Below, piece by piece: positions 7,036 to 15,360 of a stretch of DNA of 46,609 bases; positions within the stretch are counted from its first letter, which is position 1; the number at the start of each line of letters is the position of its first letter. Made by a program: the position numbers and the translations under genes. The notes beneath the pieces were generated by a model. It was not told the origin of the DNA. It saw only the letters and a list, made by a program, of their open reading frames with translations, and did not search any database. The DNA comes from a virus, in the IMG/VR virus record IMGVR_UViG_3300025679_000010, positions 1 through 46,609 of that record; one strand, written 5' to 3'.

Positions 7036-8576
7036 AAAAGACTTGGTTTGACCGCGCTGTAGAATTTATTTCCCCGACAGCAGCCTTCCACCGGTACCAA
7101 TCCCGGATCAAGGCCGAGATTATTTTGCGCCATTACGAAGCGGCGTCGCATGGCCGTCGTACCTCTGGATGGAATTCAAACGGTCTCGACGTTAACAATG
7201 AAATCGCCAGAGCGAAAAGACCTGTACGCGAACGCGCGCGCGACCTCACCAGAAATAATCCGTTCGCTGTTTCGGTTCTCGACGGTCTCACCGCCAACGT
7301 CATCGGGACTGGTATCGAGACGATCTTTCGGAACGCTGATGGCACTCCAAATAAAAAACTGACCGATGCCTTCAAGGCTTGGGCTGAATCAACCGACGCC
7401 GATCAGTGTCAGTCGACGACGTATCACGGAATTCAGGAACTCGTTTTCAGATCGATCGTTGAAGGCGGCGAAGCGCTTGTTCTTCCGATCATCGAGTCGA
7501 GTCCGGTTCCTCGTTTTTGCCTGAAGGCTCTTGAGCCTGACTTCATCGACGATAACCGAATCGGTGTTCATCGCGTGACCACCGCGCTCTATGAAATGAT
7601 CGTAGACGGAATTCTGATCGACAAGGACGGGAAGAAAAAAGGTTATTACCTTTGGAGCGCCCATCCGGGAAGTCAGTCTACCATCGGTCAGAATATTTTC
7701 GTCTCGAATCTCGTCGATGCGTCGAGCGTGTTCCATATCTTCAAGGCTGAGCGGATCGGGCAGCTTCGCGGAATCTCCTGGTTTGCTCCAGTGATGACGA
7801 TGCTGAAAGAACTCGACGAGCTTTTCGATGCGACTCTTCTCAAGCAGAAGATCGCTTCGGCCTTCGCCGGTTTCATTGTCGATTACGAAGGTGTTTCAAC
7901 CGGACTTACCGCCGCGAAAGAATACCAGCTTCGTGAGACGATCGAATCAGGCGCGCTTGAAGTAATGCCTCCGGGGAAAGATATAAAATTTCCGAACCCT
8001 CCCGCTGCCGGGGACTTCGATCCGTTTACCCGGTCGATTCTCCGCGCTTTTTCGTGCGGCATGAAGGTGCCTTACGAGGTTGTCACCGGCGATCTTTCGA
8101 ACGTGAATTTTTCGAGCGGTCGAATGGGGTGGCAGGAGTTCGGTCGGAAGATCGATCAATGGCAGTGGAACATGCTCGTTCCGATGCTTTGTCAGCCGGT
8201 CGCGAATCGATGGCTTCAGTTCCAGGGTGTTATGGGTGCAAGAACCGGTGGCGTCTACGCGACTTTCGTCATGCCGAAAAGAGCGATGGTAGATCCGGTC
8301 TCTGAGACCAATGCAATAAATTCTCAGATCCGAATGGGAACGATGTCTCTCCCGGATGCGATTCGCGCGCAGGGTGAAGACCCCGAAGAGAAAATCAAAG
8401 AGATCGCGGACTTCAACGAACTCCTCGATCAATATGGTCTGGTGTTTGACTCCGATCCGCGTAAGATCACGAAGTCAGGAATCCTTCAGGCCGACCCTTC
8501 GGCAAAAAATTCTGGTCAAGATTCTGGTGCCGCTGCCGATGGGAAAGATGCTCCCCCGTCGAGTGCTAACGCGTAG
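7032..8576 (+). CDS. Portal protein (lambda gpB family)
   Basis: A 514-residue portal forming the dodecameric ring through which DNA enters and leaves the capsid. Family signatures include RARDLTRNNPFAVSVLDGL (about 68-86), AEVGGEAL-like IVEGGEALVLP (about 142-152), the LKALEPDFIDDNRI segment (about 166-179), VFHIFKAERIGQLRGIS (about 233-249) and the VTGDLSNVNFSSGRMG segment (about 355-370). It starts at TTG 7032, overlapping the gpW stop, so translation is probably coupled. The low-complexity Ser/Ala C-terminus is usual for portals. Confidence 0.94.
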   Translation: MKKTWFDRAVEFISPTAAFHRYQSRIKAEIILRHYEAASHGRRTSGWNSNGLDVNNEIARAKRPVRERARDLTRNNPFAVSVLDGLTANVIGTGIETIFRNADGTPNKKLTDAFKAWAESTDADQCQSTTYHGIQELVFRSIVEGGEALVLPIIESSPVPRFCLKALEPDFIDDNRIGVHRVTTALYEMIVDGILIDKDGKKKGYYLWSAHPGSQSTIGQNIFVSNLVDASSVFHIFKAERIGQLRGISWFAPVMTMLKELDELFDATLLKQKIASAFAGFIVDYEGVSTGLTAAKEYQLRETIESGALEVMPPGKDIKFPNPPAAGDFDPFTRSILRAFSCGMKVPYEVVTGDLSNVNFSSGRMGWQEFGRKIDQWQWNMLVPMLCQPVANRWLQFQGVMGARTGGVYATFVMPKRAMVDPVSETNAINSQIRMGTMSLPDAIRAQGEDPEEKIKEIADFNELLDQYGLVFDSDPRKITKSGILQADPSAKNSGQDSGAAADGKDAPPSSANA

Positions 8577-8628
8577 CGGCTCCAATTATCCGATTGCATA
8601 CTTCTGAGCTTAGGGAAGAATAGGTCTT

Positions 8629-10731
8629 ATGCCCGCAAGGAAAATCACGACGCAAAAAGTTCCGGTCCTTGGCTTCCGCGCCGAGATCAAAGACGGCTCG
8701 ATCAATGTCGATAAGCGAACCGTCGAACTTATTTTTGCAACCGGCGCCCCGGTTCGTCGCGGCGGCTGGTTCACTGAACCATTCAACGAAGAACTTTCCC
8801 TTGACCCCGCGCACGTCAAGCTCGATCGTTTGCGCTCAGGTGGTCCTCTTTTAAATTCTCATTCTAACTGGGATCTTTCTTCGATTCTCGGCGTTGTTGA
8901 GCGCGCCGACGCTGACGGAAAACAGGGAACCGCAACGGTTCGATTTCCGAAAGCCGAAGACGATCCAGAAGCCGATCAGATTTTCCGTAAGGTGGCCGAC
9001 AAAATTATTCGGAACGTCTCGGTCGGATACAAGGTCAATAAATACGAAGAAGTCGGCGACTCAAAGACCGCGAAAAAGAACGGACAGATTCCCACGTTCC
9101 GCGCGATCGACTGGGAACCGATGGAAATTTCTCTTGTGCCGATTCCGGCAGATTGGAAGTCTCAAGTTCGCGCCGACGGCTCACCAGATCCCGAAGCGAT
9201 GAAAAATGTTCGCATGTTTGATTGCGAATTTATCCGCCTTGCGGATACAGAAGATCAGCCCGAAGTCGTTCCTGCGAACGACGGGGGCAAAACCGGCGCG
9301 GCCAAAACCACGCCTGAAACTGCCACCAGGGGGGCAACTCAGATGGATCCAATTGAACTGAAACGCATTCAAGACGAAGCGGCCGCTGCCGCCCTTCTCG
9401 CCGAACAGACCCGCTCGAACGAAATCATGTCTTCGGTGACTGAAGCCGGACTTGACCTCGCTTTCGCGCGCTCCCTGATCGACGGAAAGAAAACCGTCCT
9501 CGAAGCCCGTGGGCTCATCATCGCCGAAATGGCGAAGCGCTCTAAGGCCGCAAGCGAAGTGAACGCGACCGTCGCTTCAGCCACGATGACGGCGACCGTC
9601 ACCGAAGACGAAACCGATAAATGGCGTAAGGGAACGTCCGACTGGCTCGTTCAGCGTTCGGGCGCATCCGTTTCGGCGGCTGTCGAAGGACACACGAAGG
9701 CGAAGCTCGACGGCGGAAACTTCCGTGGGATGTCCCTGATGGATATCGCCCGCGACTTCCTTGAGCGTTCCGGCGTGAAGACGCGCGGGATGGACAAAAT
9801 GGACATGGTCGGAAAGGCCCTGACCCATCGGTCCGGCTACAACACGACCAGCGACTTCGCGGTGTTGCTTGAAAACACCCTCCACAAGATCCTCCTCGCG
9901 TCCTACGCGTTGACCCCGGACTCGTGGACGAAATTCTGCGCGCGCGGCACCGTGAGCGACTTCAGGGCTCATAACCGGTACCGCCAAGGTACGTTCGGAT
10001 CTTTGGACACCGTTCCAGAGCATTCGGAGTTCAAGAATAAGCAAATTCCTGACGGAACGAAGGAAAGCATTACCGCTGCGACGAAGGGGAACATCATCGC
10101 CCTTTCCCGCCAAGCGATCATCAACGACGACATGGGGTCCTTCAACAGCCTCGCGATGCGTCTCGGCCGCGCTGCGAAGCTGTCGGTTGAAGTGGACGTG
10201 TTCGCTCTTCTCGGTCTGAATTCGGGTCTCGGCCCGAACATGAACGACGGGAAAGCGTTGTTCCATACCGATCACGCGAACATCAACGCCGCGGGCTCAG
10301 CCCTCGGTGTTGCCGGGCTCGATGCCGACCGCGTGGTCATGGCCTCCCAAAGAGATCCGAGCGGAAATGAGATCCTGGACCTTCGTCCTTCGATTCTCGT
10401 TCTTCCAATCGGCCTGGGTGGAGCTGCGCGAGTCTTCAACAACTCGCAATACGACGCGGAAGTTTCGTCGAAGTTCCAGGTTCCCAACAAAGTCCTCGGC
10501 CTCTTTCAAGAGATCGTCGACTCCCCTCGGATCAGCGGAACTCGCCGGTACCTCTTCGCAAGCCCTTCGATCGCTCCGACGATCGAAGTCGCGTTCCTCG
10601 ACGGTCAGGAAAATCCTTTCCTTGAGTCGAAAGATGGCTTCCGCATCGACGGTGTCGAGTGGAAGGTCCGCCTCGATTACGGCGTGGCCGGCATCGACTA
10701 TCGCGGCGCCGTCACGAACGCTGGCGCTTAA
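8629..10731 (+). CDS. Prohead protease-major capsid protein fusion
   Basis: A 700-residue protein joining two functions. Residues about 1-200 are an HK97/U35-type prohead serine protease, with the catalytic His in LLNSHSN (about 73-79) and Ser in NVSVGYKV (about 125-132). Residues about 200-320 are a charged Ala/Glu-rich linker resembling a scaffold. Residues about 320-700 are a major capsid protein (GYNTTSDFAVLLENTL, then LFHTDHANINAAG, DYGVAGIDYRGA). Protease-capsid fusions of this type are a recognised family. Self-cleavage in the prohead should release mature capsid subunits. A terminator follows directly, which suits a highly expressed gene. Confidence 0.92.
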   Translation: MPARKITTQKVPVLGFRAEIKDGSINVDKRTVELIFATGAPVRRGGWFTEPFNEELSLDPAHVKLDRLRSGGPLLNSHSNWDLSSILGVVERADADGKQGTATVRFPKAEDDPEADQIFRKVADKIIRNVSVGYKVNKYEEVGDSKTAKKNGQIPTFRAIDWEPMEISLVPIPADWKSQVRADGSPDPEAMKNVRMFDCEFIRLADTEDQPEVVPANDGGKTGAAKTTPETATRGATQMDPIELKRIQDEAAAAALLAEQTRSNEIMSSVTEAGLDLAFARSLIDGKKTVLEARGLIIAEMAKRSKAASEVNATVASATMTATVTEDETDKWRKGTSDWLVQRSGASVSAAVEGHTKAKLDGGNFRGMSLMDIARDFLERSGVKTRGMDKMDMVGKALTHRSGYNTTSDFAVLLENTLHKILLASYALTPDSWTKFCARGTVSDFRAHNRYRQGTFGSLDTVPEHSEFKNKQIPDGTKESITAATKGNIIALSRQAIINDDMGSFNSLAMRLGRAAKLSVEVDVFALLGLNSGLGPNMNDGKALFHTDHANINAAGSALGVAGLDADRVVMASQRDPSGNEILDLRPSILVLPIGLGGAARVFNNSQYDAEVSSKFQVPNKVLGLFQEIVDSPRISGTRRYLFASPSIAPTIEVAFLDGQENPFLESKDGFRIDGVEWKVRLDYGVAGIDYRGAVTNAGA

Positions 10732-10749
10732 TTAGAAAAAGAAACCTAG

Positions 10750-10786
10750 TGGCGCTGATGGGTAATATCCATCAGCGCCAATTTTT
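10750..10786 (+). terminator. Intrinsic terminator after capsid gene
   Basis: A perfect 12-bp stem TGGCGCTGATGG/CCATCAGCGCCA with loop GTAATAT is followed by ATTTTT. It lies 19 bases after the capsid stop and should trim or end the transcript, so downstream genes need read-through or their own promoter. Confidence 0.88.
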
Positions 10787-10815
10787 AGAAAACCACCTCA
10801 CAGAAAGACGAAAAA

Positions 10816-11385
10816 ATGAGAAACTTTATACACCCTGGAAAAGTGATGGACTACGTCGCAGGTGGAACGATCACAGCCGGTGACGTGGTTGCGATTGCCG
10901 GAATCGGATGCGGGATCGCCACGAAGAGCGGCGTATCTGGAGACATTATCCCGATTGAACTCGAAGGCGTCTTCGAAGTCGTCTCGACCGGCGCAATCGC
11001 GCAAGGCGCGCGAGTTTACTGGAATGGTTCAGCCGCAACGGCGACCGGAAGCACGAACACTCTGATGGGTGTCGCGATGAAAGCGGCCGCGAGCAATCTC
11101 GTTCAGGTGAAGCTCATCGCCCTCGGTGATACCGAACCGGGAAATCTTACTCAAGCGGCGAACGTCGCTGCTCTGGGTGGCACCCTTACGGGAACCGTGG
11201 CCGGAACGATGGTTGATGTCGCTGCCGCAGCTTGCGGTGGAACTATGACACCTGCGGCGTCCGACGTGGATACCGCTGTCGCCGCTCTCGCGCTCAGCAC
11301 GAATCTCGCGCTGAAAGAACTTCAAACCGCATTCAACGCCGAGATCGCCGCCCTTAAGGCCGCCGGTCTCCAAGCGTCGAGCTAA
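10816..11385 (+). CDS. DUF2190 capsid cement/decoration protein, long form
   Basis: A 189-residue protein. Residues 1-105 have the DUF2190 pattern: FIHPGKVMDYVAGGTITAGD, then VVAIAGIGCGIA, GVFEVVS, and GARVYWNGSAATAT. DUF2190 proteins are small beta-rich capsid-stabilising proteins. Residues about 106-189 form an Ala/Thr/Gly-rich extension ending in a predicted helix (LALKELQTAFNAEIAALKAAG), absent from the second copy downstream, and may be an exposed or trimer-forming addition. It is preceded by a terminator and followed by a 34-base gap to its paralogue. Confidence 0.82.
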   Translation: MRNFIHPGKVMDYVAGGTITAGDVVAIAGIGCGIATKSGVSGDIIPIELEGVFEVVSTGAIAQGARVYWNGSAATATGSTNTLMGVAMKAAASNLVQVKLIALGDTEPGNLTQAANVAALGGTLTGTVAGTMVDVAAAACGGTMTPAASDVDTAVAALALSTNLALKELQTAFNAEIAALKAAGLQASS

Positions 11386-11419
11386 GAAAATCCTCTGACG
11401 AGGAAAAGAAAGGGTCTAG

Positions 11420-11767
11420 ATGAAGAACTATATTTCGAATGGAAAAGAGATTGAGATCACCCTCGGGGCAGACATCGTTTCTGGAGCTCCACTCCTAATC
11501 GGCGACATCCTCGGTGTGGCTGTGAAGGACGGAGCCAACGGGGACACCGGTTTCCCGATGGCGATCGAAGGCGTTTTTACCCTTCCGAAAACAACCTCGG
11601 ACACGTTCGACCCAGGTCAGATTCTTTTCTGGGACGACTCTGGGAAAAAGCTCACCGAAACCGCTTCGACGAACAAGCCGGTCGCAATCTCGATGGAGAC
11701 CGCCGGCAGCTCAGCGACGACCGTCGTCGCAAAGCTCCATGCGTTCACGAGAGATACGACCGCTTAA
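11420..11767 (+). CDS. DUF2190 capsid cement protein, short form
   Basis: A 115-residue protein with the same strand order as the preceding gene: YISNGKEIEITLGADIVSG, then LLIGDILGVAVKDGANGDTG, MAIEGVFTLPK, FDPGQILFWDDSGKKLT. It is a divergent tandem paralogue without the C-terminal extension. Two cement proteins may occupy different capsid sites. A strong terminator follows. Confidence 0.8.
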   Translation: MKNYISNGKEIEITLGADIVSGAPLLIGDILGVAVKDGANGDTGFPMAIEGVFTLPKTTSDTFDPGQILFWDDSGKKLTETASTNKPVAISMETAGSSATTVVAKLHAFTRDTTA

Positions 11768-11790
11768 TTTTCGGTCGTTGAAATAATTCT

Positions 11791-11824
11791 CGGGGGGGTG
11801 GGTTTCGCCCGCCTCCCCGTTTTT
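11791..11824 (+). terminator. Intrinsic terminator after second cement gene
   Basis: A 12-bp G/C-rich stem (CGGGGGGGTGGG with CCCGCCTCCCCG, two G-U pairs), loop TTTCG, then TTTTT. It isolates the abundant capsid genes from the tail genes. Confidence 0.87.
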
Positions 11825-11839
11825 ACTTAAGGGAATTGA

Positions 11840-12175
11840 ATGGGTCGATGGCAGAAAATGACTGATGGGGTGATGAAGACTTGTCGTGACACGTTCACGA
11901 CTCCGTTCACCTATCTGCCAAAGGTCGGCTCTGGCGTCTCAATGAAGGGTATTTTCGACGCCGCTTTCGTGACCGTCCAGATCATTGACTCAGCTCCGGT
12001 TCAGTCGATCGGCCCACAGATGGGCGTGCGCGTGGCCGACCTCGTCGCTGCGTCGATTACCCCAGGCCCAGGCGATCGCATCCAGGTCGGTGCGATTACC
12101 TATACCGTCGACGAATATCGCCCTGACGGCGAAGCAGGGGCCGTCATCATCATGAACGAGATCGACGATGGCTGA
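11840..12175 (+). CDS. FII-like head-tail joining protein
   Basis: A 111-residue protein resembling lambda gpFII in length, position and strand pattern: an N-terminal helix, GIFDAAFVTVQI, a GVRVADLVAAS segment, then PGDRIQVGAITYTVDEYRPDGEAG. gpFII caps the connector to provide the tail docking surface. The stop overlaps the next start. Similarity is by pattern, so the family call is moderately secure. Confidence 0.65.
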   Translation: MGRWQKMTDGVMKTCRDTFTTPFTYLPKVGSGVSMKGIFDAAFVTVQIIDSAPVQSIGPQMGVRVADLVAASITPGPGDRIQVGAITYTVDEYRPDGEAGAVIIMNEIDDG

Positions 12176-12737
12176 GCAAACGAATCGGAAAGACATCCGC
12201 ACGAAAGTCCTCTCGATCATCAAAGCTGCGGTCTCAGAGTTTGGCGGCGTTTCGGATCCGGCTCTTGGTCGGGTCTTCGAGAACCGCATGAAGCCGATGT
12301 GGGAAGTCGAGATGCCAGCGGCGAACATTTACACGAAGAACGAGTCGGCTGAAATCTTCAATGTCGCGCCGCGCGAATATAAGCGGACCCTGAATCTTTT
12401 CTTGGACGTTTACGTCAAGGCCGACGACGCCGCAGACGACACGATCGACCTCCTGACGCGGAAGATCGAAAAAGCTCTTTTTGTGAATGAGACGCTTGAC
12501 GATGTTGTTTCTGATACTGTCCTCGGAGACACTGAAATTGAATTGGACGTGGATGGCCGGAGCGTGCAAGCGCTCGCGAGAATGACTTGGGTAATTACCT
12601 ATTTCACTTTCGCACCCGGAGATGAAGCGAGCGCAGGTCTTGACGATTTTGTGACGGCTCATACCGAGATGAAACCGGCACCGGGCTTAACGGATACGCC
12701 TAAGATCGTCGATGACATCAAACCGGCGCAAACATAA
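12168..12737 (+). CDS. Tail terminator / minor tail protein (gpU-like)
   Basis: A 189-residue protein placed between the head-joining gene and the sheath module. The pattern IRTKVLSIIKAAVSEFGG (helix), PAANIYTKNESAEIF (strands), EYKRTLNLFLDVYVKADD and DLLTRKIEKALF is that of gpU-type tail terminators, which cap the tube end and bind the head connector. The last about 35 residues are Pro/Thr-rich and may be disordered. Function is assigned from fold pattern and place. Confidence 0.62.
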   Translation: MAEQTNRKDIRTKVLSIIKAAVSEFGGVSDPALGRVFENRMKPMWEVEMPAANIYTKNESAEIFNVAPREYKRTLNLFLDVYVKADDAADDTIDLLTRKIEKALFVNETLDDVVSDTVLGDTEIELDVDGRSVQALARMTWVITYFTFAPGDEASAGLDDFVTAHTEMKPAPGLTDTPKIVDDIKPAQT

Positions 12738-12750
12738 GGAAAATCGGTTT

Positions 12751-12990
12751 ATGAAAATTCTTGTTCCATGCCCAGGCCGAACGGTTCTCTGTCCAGACTC
12801 AAAGCGAATCGTTGGACCTGACGGAATTAAAGTGAACATGATTACGACCTATTGGCATCGTCGGATTCAATCCGGTGATGTGGTCGAAAAAGAACCGGAA
12901 ATCTCTCCGGTTCCCGAGCAAAAAAAGCTCAAACCAATTCAACCAAAAGCCGACAAGCCGGTACAGGATTCCGAAAAAGAGGAGAAATAA
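12751..12990 (+). CDS. DUF2635 family protein (Mu gp38-like)
   Basis: A 79-residue protein starting MKILVPCPGRTVLCPDSKR, with VNMITTYWHRRIQSGDV near 30-46; this is the DUF2635 pattern. In Mu-like phages this small gene directly precedes the sheath gene, as here. ATG 12751 is chosen over upstream ATG 12712 because the conserved domain begins there and AAGGAAAA precedes it. The C-terminal third is Lys/Pro/Glu-rich. Its role in the tail is not known. Confidence 0.78.
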   Translation: MKILVPCPGRTVLCPDSKRIVGPDGIKVNMITTYWHRRIQSGDVVEKEPEISPVPEQKKLKPIQPKADKPVQDSEKEEK

Positions 12991-12993
12991 ATC

Positions 12994-14463
12994 ATGGGTA
13001 TTTCGTTTAATCAAGTTCCAGCCGCGAATCGAACCCCGTTCTTTTTCGTTGAATTCGACAACACTGCAGCGGTGAAAGGGCCGACGCTCCAAGCGTATAA
13101 GGCTCTGATGCTCGGTCAAATGCTTTCAACCGGAACCGCGACAGCCGCTCTGCCGGTGACGGTGACTTCGGCAAAGCAAGCCGAGACGCTCTTCGGTTCT
13201 GGTTCGATGCTCTCGCATATGTGCGACCGATGGTTCAAAAACAATAAGCAAACCGGACTGACGGTAATTCCACAAGCCGACAACGGCTCTGGAACGAAGG
13301 CCGCTGGCTCGCTTGAGTTCGGTGGTTCTGCCACCGCTGCCGGAGCGATCAACCTCTACGCGAATGGTCGGACGCTTTCAGTTCCAGTCGCGAGCGGCGA
13401 CGCTGCCGCAGACGTGGCCGCAGCGGTGATCGCGGCGATCAACGCCGAAAGCACTTACCCAGTCGAAGCCGGAACGATCTCGACTTCGACCGCGCCGATC
13501 CTTTTCAAGCATAAGGGTCTTTGCGGAAATGAAGTCGACGTTCGCCTGAACATGAACGACGGAGAAGCTCTTCCTGCCGGAATCACCTGCGTCGTGACGC
13601 AGCTTTCGAGCGGAACGCTGAACCCGGTTCTGACCTCGGCGATCTCCGCGATGGGTGATGAGCAGTACAACATCATCGCTTGCGCGTATAACGACACCGT
13701 GTCGCTTACCGCGATCGAAACCGAACTGACCGATCGGTGGGGACCAAGCCGTCCTCTCGACGGTCTCGCGATCACGGCAAAGCAAGCCGCGCACGGAACG
13801 CTCCTGACTTACGGCGCGACCCGGAATTCGCCGTTCGTGACCTGCTTCGGAATGTATCTTCACCCGGACAGCCCTTACGAATTCGCCGCAGGGAAGGCCG
13901 CTCTCATCGCCTTCTACGGGAATATCGACCCGGCTCGTCCGTTCCAAACTCTCGAGCAACTCGGTGCGATTCCTCCGGCGTTGGCCGATCGGTTCACGAT
14001 GCAAGAGCGGAATCTTCTCCTCTTCGCCGGGATCGCGACCAGCTATGTTGACTCCGGCGGTAAGGTTCGGATCGAACGGGCGATCACGATGTACCAAGAG
14101 AACCCTCTCGGTGCGCCAGATCCGTCGTATCTCGATGTGAATACGATCCTGACGAACTCGTACATTCGGTACGATTTCAGGGCATACTTCATGCGGAAAT
14201 ACCCGCGCCACAAGCTCGCCGACGACACCTATCGGGTGCCTCCGGGACAAGCGGTCATCACTCCGAAGGTCGGGAAAGCCGAATGTATCGCGCTTTACCA
14301 AGGCTGGATGGAGCTCGGGCTCGTCGAAGATCTCGACGGGTTCAAGGCTGCGCTCATCGTCGAGCGGAACATCACCGATGTGAATCGGTTGGACTTCTTG
14401 CTGGCACCGAACTTGATGAATCAACTCGTCGTCGGAGCCGCGCGCTTCGCCTTCATTCTCTAA
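12994..14463 (+). CDS. Contractile tail sheath protein (Mu gpL family)
   Basis: A 489-residue sheath subunit. It opens GISFNQVPAANRTPFFFVEF, the Mu gpL-type N-terminus, and contains YNIIACAYND (about 225-234), LADRFTMQERNLLLFAGIAT (about 330-349), an AITMYQENPLGAPDPSYLDV stretch, and a C-terminal IVERNITDVNRLDFLLAPN segment that interlocks with neighbouring subunits. Its presence shows the tail is contractile. The tube gene follows after 13 bases with a GGGGG-rich ribosome site. Confidence 0.95.
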   Translation: MGISFNQVPAANRTPFFFVEFDNTAAVKGPTLQAYKALMLGQMLSTGTATAALPVTVTSAKQAETLFGSGSMLSHMCDRWFKNNKQTGLTVIPQADNGSGTKAAGSLEFGGSATAAGAINLYANGRTLSVPVASGDAAADVAAAVIAAINAESTYPVEAGTISTSTAPILFKHKGLCGNEVDVRLNMNDGEALPAGITCVVTQLSSGTLNPVLTSAISAMGDEQYNIIACAYNDTVSLTAIETELTDRWGPSRPLDGLAITAKQAAHGTLLTYGATRNSPFVTCFGMYLHPDSPYEFAAGKAALIAFYGNIDPARPFQTLEQLGAIPPALADRFTMQERNLLLFAGIATSYVDSGGKVRIERAITMYQENPLGAPDPSYLDVNTILTNSYIRYDFRAYFMRKYPRHKLADDTYRVPPGQAVITPKVGKAECIALYQGWMELGLVEDLDGFKAALIVERNITDVNRLDFLLAPNLMNQLVVGAARFAFIL

Positions 14464-14476
14464 GGGGGAAATTTAA

Positions 14477-14839
14477 ATGGGACAACGTAGAGGCGGAATT
14501 GTATTCGTCAAAGTCGACGGCGCGCAGCTTTCGGCGAAGGGTGAGTTTACTTACTCTTTACTCGACTCGAAAAAAGAAGGGATCGTCGGATCTGACGGGA
14601 TTCACGGCTATAAAGAATTGCCGGTCATTCCGTACATCGAGGGTGAAATCACCGACTCGATCGATCTCGACGCAAAATCATTGATCAAGCTTACCGACGC
14701 AACGGTGACGCTTGAACTCGCGAACGGAAAAGTCATCGTTCTTCGAGGTGCCTGGTATGCCGGAGACGGCGTGACGGGAAGCGAAGAAGGAAACATAGCG
14801 GTGCGGTTCGAAGGAACAAGCATCGAAGAAGTTCGCTAA
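14477..14839 (+). CDS. Tail tube protein (Mu gpM family)
   Basis: A 120-residue tube subunit: GGIVFVKVDGAQLSAKGEF, then GSDGIHGYKELPVIPYIEGE, then DATVTLELANGKVIVLRGAW and FEGTSIEEV. This is the tail_tube family pattern and length. It assembles the rigid inner tube inside the sheath. Two hairpins occupy the gap before the chaperone gene, which could help set tube expression above that of its neighbours. Confidence 0.92.
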   Translation: MGQRRGGIVFVKVDGAQLSAKGEFTYSLLDSKKEGIVGSDGIHGYKELPVIPYIEGEITDSIDLDAKSLIKLTDATVTLELANGKVIVLRGAWYAGDGVTGSEEGNIAVRFEGTSIEEVR

Positions 14840-14848
14840 GTTAGCCTG

Positions 14849-14924
14849 CGCGCACGGGGAATGTGCGCGGCTTTCTAAGCGACAAAGGTGCGCTCTCTGC
14901 GGTCCCATACCTAGAGAGCGCACC
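14849..14924 (+). other. Two hairpins between tube and chaperone genes
   Basis: CGCGCAC/GTGCGCG with a 7-base loop (14849-14869) is followed by GCTTTCT, a weak terminator form. A perfect 12-bp stem GGTGCGCTCTCT/AGAGAGCGCACC with a 14-base loop follows at 14887-14924, without a T run. They may end most tube transcripts, block 3' decay, or mark an RNA processing point. Confidence 0.6.
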
Positions 14925-14944
14925 CAAAACTAAAGGAAGCACCC

Positions 14945-15226
14945 ATGAGTGAAGCACCGAAAATCGTAAAGACCATAACTCTCAAGCACCCATTCAACGT
15001 CGGCTCCGAGCAGATCACCGAGATTAAATTCCGTCGCCCGAAAGGAAAGGATCTTCGGCTCCTTCCACCTGAACCGGCAACGAGTGACATTCTCGATCTG
15101 GCCGCTCGAATCGGCGGCGTGCCACCGAGCACGATCGACGAGATGGACGCTGAAGACGTTATGGAAATCGTTGGAGTGGTCCAAGATTTTTTGCCGAATT
15201 CCCAAAAGACTGGCGCGACGCAATAG
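14945..15226 (+). CDS. Tail assembly chaperone, unshifted product (Mu gp41-like)
   Basis: A 93-residue protein: VKTITLKHPFNVGSEQITEI, then FRRPKGKDLRLLP, ILDLAARIGGVPPSTIDEMD and DVMEIVGVVQDFL. This is the TAC pattern of Mu gp41. It should coat the tape measure while the tube polymerises. The gene ends TAG at 15226, but a -1 reading frame open to 15360 continues from a slippery run near residue 82. Confidence 0.88.
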   Translation: MSEAPKIVKTITLKHPFNVGSEQITEIKFRRPKGKDLRLLPPEPATSDILDLAARIGGVPPSTIDEMDAEDVMEIVGVVQDFLPNSQKTGATQ

Positions 15227-15360
15227 CGGCTCTTGCGGGGATATTTCATTTCGGACCGGCAGAGATTCTTGAAATGGAAGGCGAAGAAGTAAGGTTCTGG
15301 TTCAAGAGGGTTGAGTGGTTCGTGAATGAACAAGCGAAAGGCGCGAAAGGAATTACTTGA
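14945..15360 (+). CDS. Tail assembly chaperone -1 frameshift product
   Basis: Ribosomes slipping back one base at TTTTTTG (15187-15193) would give 83 residues of the gp41-like protein joined to 55 residues from the -1 frame, about 138 in all. The extension reads AEFPKDWRDAIAALAGIFHF, then GPAEILEME, then VRFWFKRVEWFVNEQ, an amphipathic, tryptophan-rich tail like that of known TAC frameshift products. It has no start codon or ribosome site of its own, and its stop overlaps the tape measure TTG start (TTGA). Frameshifted chaperones upstream of the tape measure are conserved in long-tailed phages. Confidence 0.85.
15187..15193 (+). other. Slippery heptamer for programmed -1 frameshift
   Basis: TTTTTTG sits in phase T-TTT-TTG relative to the chaperone frame, which lets both tRNAs re-pair after a one-base slip. 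The zero-frame stop lies about 30 bases downstream. No obvious strong stimulatory hairpin was identified by eye. Confidence 0.82.

Noticed and set aside
9577-10275. - strand frame of 232 codons within the capsid gene
   Set aside because: Antisense to the conserved capsid domain; the product has no recognisable pattern.
13378-14424. Long - strand frame of 348 codons inside the sheath gene
   Set aside because: Antisense to a certain sheath gene. High G+C at third positions creates such shadows; the product is Arg/Asp/Val-rich with no motif.
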